From Bordetella genomosp. 13 (lineage in GTDB: Bacteria > Pseudomonadota > Gammaproteobacteria > Burkholderiales > Burkholderiaceae_B), in assembly GCF_007679965.1 (NCBI RefSeq), contig NZ_VEHL01000005.1:310001-374000 (forward strand): a stretch of DNA of 64,000 bases, given 5' to 3'. This document shows, piece by piece, positions 59,933-64,000 of this stretch (positions within the stretch are counted from its first letter, which is position 1; each line of letters begins with the position of its first letter). The notes beneath the pieces were generated by a model. That model was not told where the DNA came from and made no database searches. It saw only the letters and a program-made list of their open reading frames with translations. The translations under genes were made by a program, and so were the position numbers.

Positions 59933-61273
59933 ATGGAAATCCCCTCGCTATTGCTGGCTCGCGCGCAGTTCATGGCCAGCTTCAGTTTCCTCGCGCTGTT
60001 CATGGCCGTGGCGCTGGCGCTGGCCTGGATGCTGCTGTTCTTCAAGATACGCGCGCGCCTCACGGGGCTGGCCGGCTGGACGGCCGCCTACCGCTTCTGG
60101 GTCCGCATCTTCGCGCTCAGTTTCGTGCTGGCCCTGGGGTCCGCGCTGCCGGTGCTGGTGCAGATGGGCAGCCTGTGGGGCGGGGTGATGGACAAGATCG
60201 GCAACGTGGCCGGTCCGCTGGTGGGCTACGGCGTGCTGTCCGTCTTCGTGCTGAAATCCTGTTTCCTGGGCGTCATGCTGTTCGGCCAGCGCCGCGTGTC
60301 GGACGCCGCGCACACCCTGGCGGTGCTGATGGTGGCCGTGGGCCAGCTGATCGCCGTGGGCTGGCTGGTGGCGCTGCATTCCTGGATGCAGACACCGGAC
60401 GGCGCGGCCCTCATCGAGGGCCGCTACCAGGTCTACGACTGGCCCGCCGTGGTATTCAATCCGTCGTTCGGCTGGAGCATGGCGCTGACCGTGCTGGGGG
60501 CCTTGCTGGCCGCCGCCTTCCTCATCATGGGCGTCATCGCCCTGCAAGCCCTGCGCCGCCCGCCCGGTGACGGCGAACGCAGCGCCTTCAAGGCCGCGGC
60601 CCTCGTGGCCGCCCTGGCCGCCCTGCTGCAGGCGCCGGCCGCCATCGGCATGGCCGAAGTGATGGCGCGGCACCAGCCCGCCAAGGCGGCGGCGCTGGCG
60701 GGCTACTGGCATACCGGCCCGGCGCCCGAGCTGGCGCTGGTCGGCTGGCCCGACGCGCAGAGCCAGAGCAACCTGTACTCGTGGACCGTGCAGACCGGCA
60801 CGCGCCTGCTGGCGCGCACCGCCCAGGGCGAGTTCGTGGGCCTGGACCGCTTCGCCGGCATGCAGCCGCCCGTGGCGCTGGTGTTCTGGTCCGCGCGCGT
60901 GGCCGTGCTGGCGGGCCTGGCCATGCTGGGCGCGGCCTGCCTGACGCTGCTGCTGGGCTGGCGCCGCAATCTCGATCCCGGCGCGCTGCCGGCCTGGTGG
61001 CTGCGCGGGCTGACCTGCATGACCTTCGCGGGCGGCCTGGGCGCGGTGGCCAGCTGGTGGGTGTCGCTGCTGGGCCTGCTGCCCTATGCGGTGAACCGCA
61101 GCGTCACGCAATCCGAGATCCTCAGCGGGGCCTCGCACACCTCGCTCACCTATGGCCTGGCGGCCTACGTGCTGCTTTACGTGGCGCTGGGCGCGGCCTT
61201 CGTCGGCATGCTGCTGCACGCCGCGCGCTATGGCGTGGTGCCCGTGCGGAAAACGGCCGGAGGCGCCGCATGA
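59933..61273 (+). CDS. CydA-like cytochrome bd subunit I homologue lacking heme ligands
   Basis: A 446-residue membrane protein of the CydA fold with about nine hydrophobic segments. Aligning by eye to E. coli CydA, the framework matches (LARAQF, FLGVMLFG, LHSWMQ and FNP in the same places), but the functional residues differ. The position of H19 holds Leu (L20), H186 holds Leu (L185), E99 holds Tyr (Y99) and E107 holds Lys (K108). GRQPW is replaced by GLLPY, and the Q-loop GDESG is not found. As read, hemes b595/d and the proton path cannot be bound in the usual way. It overlaps the CydB-like gene by ATGA and is surely co-translated. It may be a non-oxidase paralogue. Confidence 0.88.
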   Translation: MEIPSLLLARAQFMASFSFLALFMAVALALAWMLLFFKIRARLTGLAGWTAAYRFWVRIFALSFVLALGSALPVLVQMGSLWGGVMDKIGNVAGPLVGYGVLSVFVLKSCFLGVMLFGQRRVSDAAHTLAVLMVAVGQLIAVGWLVALHSWMQTPDGAALIEGRYQVYDWPAVVFNPSFGWSMALTVLGALLAAAFLIMGVIALQALRRPPGDGERSAFKAAALVAALAALLQAPAAIGMAEVMARHQPAKAAALAGYWHTGPAPELALVGWPDAQSQSNLYSWTVQTGTRLLARTAQGEFVGLDRFAGMQPPVALVFWSARVAVLAGLAMLGAACLTLLLGWRRNLDPGALPAWWLRGLTCMTFAGGLGAVASWWVSLLGLLPYAVNRSVTQSEILSGASHTSLTYGLAAYVLLYVALGAAFVGMLLHAARYGVVPVRKTAGGAA

Positions 61274-62325
61274 TCGATACCCTTGCCGCCTCGCTGGGGC
61301 TCACGCCCAACGATCCCGCGTTCTGGATGCCCATGGTCTTCATGGGCCTGCTGCTGCTGCTGATCGTGGCCGGCATCGTGCTGGATGGCTTCGACATCGG
61401 CGTGGGCGTGCTGCTGCAGGTGGCGCCGTCCGAGATGCGCGGCCGCATGATGGGCCTGCTGAGCCCCTGGCGCGACGCCAACGAGTTCTGGCCCCTGCTG
61501 GGCATCGGGCTGTTCTGCGCAGCCTTCCCATTCGCGTGGGGCTCCGTGTTCAGCAAGCTCTACGGGCCGCTGGCCTGCATGGGCTTCGGCATGCTGTTGC
61601 GCAGCGTGTCGTTCGAGTTCCGCATCCGGGCCCGCAACGAGCACAAGCCGCGCTGGATCGCCGGCTTCTGGCTGGGCTCGGTCCTGACCGCCGTGGGGCA
61701 GGGCGCGGTGCTGGGCCGCGTCGCCACGGGCTACCAGAGCGACGCCGGCTACGGCTGGTTCTCGATCTTCACCGGCGCCTGCGCCATCGCCGCCTATGCG
61801 CTGCTGGGCGCATGCTGGCTGGTGATGCGCGTCGACGGCGACCTGCAGCGCCGCGCCGTGGGCTGGGCCCGCCACGCCACGCGCTGGACCTCGGTCGGCA
61901 TGGTGGCGGTGGCCGTGGCGCTGGGCCTGGCCAACTCCGGCGTGTTCTACCGCTGGAGCGACGATGCGCACCTGGGCCTGGCCGTGGCCGTGTGGGTGGC
62001 GATGCTGCTGTGCTTCGTGGGCATCGAGATGCTGCTGGCGCGCCTGCCCGGCCGCGCCGACCGCTTCGACTGGCTGCCCTTCGTGCTGTGCGTGCTGCTG
62101 TACGTGCTGATGCTGGCGGGCCTGACCTACAGCTTCTTCCCGTACCTGATCCTGGACGACCTGACCATCTGGGACGGCTCGGGCGCGGTGGCCTCGATGC
62201 GCCTGGTGCTGGCCGGCGCCGTGATCGGCGTGCCGGTGGTGCTGATCTTCAACGTGCTGGCCTACCGTTCGGTGTTCGGGCGCGAACGGCGCGCGACCGT
62301 GGCGCCGCCGGGGCTGCCTCAGTAG
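61270..62325 (+). CDS. CydB-like cytochrome bd subunit II homologue
   Basis: A 351-residue membrane protein of the CydB fold with about eight or nine helices. VLDGFDIGVGVL near residues 35-46 matches the conserved D-G-F-D-x-G block, and WRDANEFWPLLG stands for the usual G-x-W-D-G-N-E-V-W motif with a changed start. So it is closer to the standard family than its partner. The start overlaps the stop of the CydA-like gene (ATGA). No cydX-size ORF follows; the histidine kinase gene converges from the other side. Confidence 0.88.
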   Translation: MIDTLAASLGLTPNDPAFWMPMVFMGLLLLLIVAGIVLDGFDIGVGVLLQVAPSEMRGRMMGLLSPWRDANEFWPLLGIGLFCAAFPFAWGSVFSKLYGPLACMGFGMLLRSVSFEFRIRARNEHKPRWIAGFWLGSVLTAVGQGAVLGRVATGYQSDAGYGWFSIFTGACAIAAYALLGACWLVMRVDGDLQRRAVGWARHATRWTSVGMVAVAVALGLANSGVFYRWSDDAHLGLAVAVWVAMLLCFVGIEMLLARLPGRADRFDWLPFVLCVLLYVLMLAGLTYSFFPYLILDDLTIWDGSGAVASMRLVLAGAVIGVPVVLIFNVLAYRSVFGRERRATVAPPGLPQ

Positions 62326-62364
62326 GCCGCCCCGCCCGCATGGCGGCCCGGGCTTGACCGTTTC

Positions 62365-63750
62365 TCATGCCGCCAGCGGCAGCGAGATTCGCACCAGCAG
62401 CCCGCCTGCCGGCGCATCCAGCAGTTCCAGCTTGCCGCCGTGCACCCGGGCGATGGAGTCGGCCAGGGCCAGTCCCAGGCCCACGTTGCCGGTGCGGGTG
62501 CGCGCGTCGTCCAGCCGGGCGAAGGGGCGCAGGGCCTCCTGGCGCCGCGCGGGCGCGATGCCCGGGCCATGGTCGGCGACGTCCAGCACCGCATGCTGGC
62601 CGTCGCGGCGCAGCGCGATGTCGATGGGCAGCGCACCATGGTGCAGGGCATTGCCGATCAGGTTGTCCAGCAGTCGGCCCAGCGCGACCGCGTCGCCATT
62701 CACCACCAGGTTGGGATCGTCGGGCGACTGCAGCGTGACGTCGGTGCCCGCGCCTTGCCAGGCGCCCACGCGGTCTTCGATCCATTCGGTCAGCGACAGC
62801 GGGGTGCGATGGTAGGCCGCCGGGTCGGTGCCGCGCACGAAGCCGATGAACTGGTCGACCATGTGCTGCATGTCCTGCAGGTCCTTGCGCAGCCCGTCCT
62901 TCAGCGTGGGATCGCTGGCCATCTCGATGCGCAGCCACATGCGCGACAGTGGGCCTTTCAGGTCGTGCGGCAGGCCGGACAGCAGGGTGCGCCGCACCGA
63001 GTCGGACTCGGCCAGCGCGTCCAGCATGGCATTGAAGCGCTCGCCCAGCACGCGCGTCTCGTGCGGGCCGGAAGGTTCGACGCGCTGCGGCTGGCCGGCC
63101 GCCAGCCGGTCGGCGGCGTCCGCCAGGCGGGTGATGGGCCGGGTGATGTGCCACGAGAATCCGGCGGCCAGCAGCAGCACCACGCCCAGGCCGCCCAGCC
63201 AGATGGCCAGCAGCGGCGTGGATACGGGCGGATCCAGGCGTTCCAGCGGAATGACCAGCCATTCGCGCAGCAGCGGCGCGTCTTCGGTGGCCGGATTGGG
63301 CGCCAGCGAGATGAACAGTTCGGGATCGGGGCCGCGCGACAGCGCCACCCGCGTGCCGTCGTTCAGCCGGTCGTTCAGTTCGCGGACCAGGCCGCGCAGG
63401 TTGCGCCGCACGTCGTCGGTATCGGGCGGCTCGCGGCGCGGCGGCAGGTGTTCGCGGCGCTGCAGCCGCGCCTCGGCCGGCAGCACGCGCGACCACAGCC
63501 GCCACTGGTTCTGCGACGCCACCCGCACGAAATCCTGGCGGTCGTCGGCCGGCACCTGCGACAGGGCCGCGCGCAGCGTGCGGATGGTGGTGGTGAGATA
63601 GTCGATGCCGACGTTCTCGATGAACTTGTCGCGGAAGTACGCGGCGCTGGTCAGTGTGGCCGCCTGGGCCAGCAGCACGGCGCCCAACACTAGCAGGATC
63701 AGGCGCGTGCGCAGCGAACGCGGCAGCAGCAGGCGAGGGTGCAGGCGCAT
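62365..63750 (-). CDS. sensor histidine kinase
   Basis: A 461-residue two-component sensor of EnvZ type. Two membrane helices (about 15-37 and 178-200) enclose a periplasmic sensor of about 140 residues. HAMP follows, then the phospho-acceptor H262 in GLPHDLKGPLSRM. N-box NLIGNALHHG, G1 DHGPGI and G2 GLGLAL make a complete HATPase. The response regulator gene starts upstream and ends just before it (12 bases), so the pair is one operon. Confidence 0.92.
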   Translation of the reverse strand: MRLHPRLLLPRSLRTRLILLVLGAVLLAQAATLTSAAYFRDKFIENVGIDYLTTTIRTLRAALSQVPADDRQDFVRVASQNQWRLWSRVLPAEARLQRREHLPPRREPPDTDDVRRNLRGLVRELNDRLNDGTRVALSRGPDPELFISLAPNPATEDAPLLREWLVIPLERLDPPVSTPLLAIWLGGLGVVLLLAAGFSWHITRPITRLADAADRLAAGQPQRVEPSGPHETRVLGERFNAMLDALAESDSVRRTLLSGLPHDLKGPLSRMWLRIEMASDPTLKDGLRKDLQDMQHMVDQFIGFVRGTDPAAYHRTPLSLTEWIEDRVGAWQGAGTDVTLQSPDDPNLVVNGDAVALGRLLDNLIGNALHHGALPIDIALRRDGQHAVLDVADHGPGIAPARRQEALRPFARLDDARTRTGNVGLGLALADSIARVHGGKLELLDAPAGGLLVRISLPLAA

Positions 63751-63762
63751 GACCGCGCCGCC

Positions 63763-64000
63763 TTAAGGCGAGAACCGGTAGCCGATGCCCCACACCGTCT
63801 GGATCCAGCGCGGCTGCTTGGGGTCTTCCTCGATGGCGCGGCGCAGCCGCAGGACGGCGATGTCGATGGCCCGGTCGTTGCGCTCGCCGCCGTCGTCGTC
63901 GCGGGCCAGCGACAGCAGGCGTTCGCGCGACAGCGGCTTGCCGGCATTGCGCACCAGCGCCTCGAGCAGGTTGATCTCGCCGCCGGTGAGCTTGACGGCC
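63763..64000 (-). CDS. OmpR-type response regulator, C-terminal part (cut by the window end)
   Basis: The last 78 residues are the OmpR/PhoB winged-helix domain: LTGGEINLLEALVRN, then RERLLSLARDDD, the recognition helix NDRAIDIAVLRLRRAIE and the closing VWGIGYRFSP. The receiver domain lies outside the window. It partners the histidine kinase at 62365-63750. It is not known whether it controls the half-site promoters at 7.5-7.8 kb. Confidence 0.9.
   Translation of the reverse strand, partial: AVKLTGGEINLLEALVRNAGKPLSRERLLSLARDDDGGERNDRAIDIAVLRLRRAIEEDPKQPRWIQTVWGIGYRFSP

Overview
The window is 64 kb of GC-rich bacterial chromosome. Several features point to a betaproteobacterium of the family Alcaligenaceae (Bordetella/Achromobacter type): Bug-type tricarboxylate-transporter receptors next to LysR regulators, a double-length UvrA, the order glnS-minC-minD-minE, and short GC-rich intergenic repeats. 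I saw no rRNA, tRNA, CRISPR array, insertion sequence or prophage. Most of the window looks like ordinary core and catabolic chromosome. No stretch longer than 300 bases lacks a gene.

Layout. 1-7.7 kb: the tail of a LysR gene, an SDR oxidoreductase, several uncharacterised proteins (one with a PD-(D/E)XK-like motif set, one that may join a nuclease-like and a beta-sandwich domain, one YwqG/DUF1963), a diguanylate cyclase, the C-terminal remnant of a gamma-glutamyltranspeptidase, and two small ORFs behind twin promoters that look response-regulator controlled. 7.9-13.2 kb: a leftward operon of amidohydrolase, sulfonate/taurine-type binding protein, two permeases and an ATPase. 13.3-17.4 kb: PHB-depolymerase-type esterase, a glucose-dehydrogenase-like SDR and a GH15 glycosidase. 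17.5-22.7 kb: a leftward run MFS-chaC-pdxH-flavin reductase-LhgO-like oxidase-purU. 23.0-27.7 kb: macA-macB-outer membrane factor. 27.8-31 kb: tcdA, then pabC-like and pabB. 31.0-36.8 kb: a fused tandem UvrA behind a near-consensus LexA box. 37.0-38.6 kb: KDPG aldolase and KDG kinase. 38.7-43.6 kb: a 42-residue basic protein, DUF2239, a DUF1330-like protein, LysR, a GT2 glycosyltransferase, a LytM peptidase and an acidic-tailed protein. 43.7-45.4 kb: ettA. 45.6-49.1 kb: SDR, two NADP-binding proteins and a LysR, with a duplicated divergent promoter. 49.3-50.2 kb: isochorismatase-like hydrolase and a glycine-zipper lipoprotein. 50.3-55.5 kb: a catabolic cluster Bug-TauD-LysR-cupin dioxygenase-Bug. 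55.8-59.7 kb: glnS-minCDE, closed by a strong terminator. 59.9-62.3 kb: a CydA/CydB-like pair. 62.4-64 kb: histidine kinase and OmpR-type regulator (cut by the window edge).

The points most worth a second look are: (i) the CydA-like protein, which has lost both heme-ligand histidines (E. coli H19 and H186) and the acidic residues E99 and E107 while keeping the fold and its CydB partner; (ii) the twin promoters near 7.5 and 7.75 kb with 11-bp-spaced half-sites at identical distance from the -10, driving very small ORFs; (iii) a block of promoter sequence repeated with identical spacing at 47.15 and 48.19 kb, which implies a duplicated LysR-controlled oxidoreductase module and a possibly leaderless LysR mRNA; (iv) the four-ATPase UvrA fusion under a LexA box. 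All functions are inferred from reading the translations; no database search was run.
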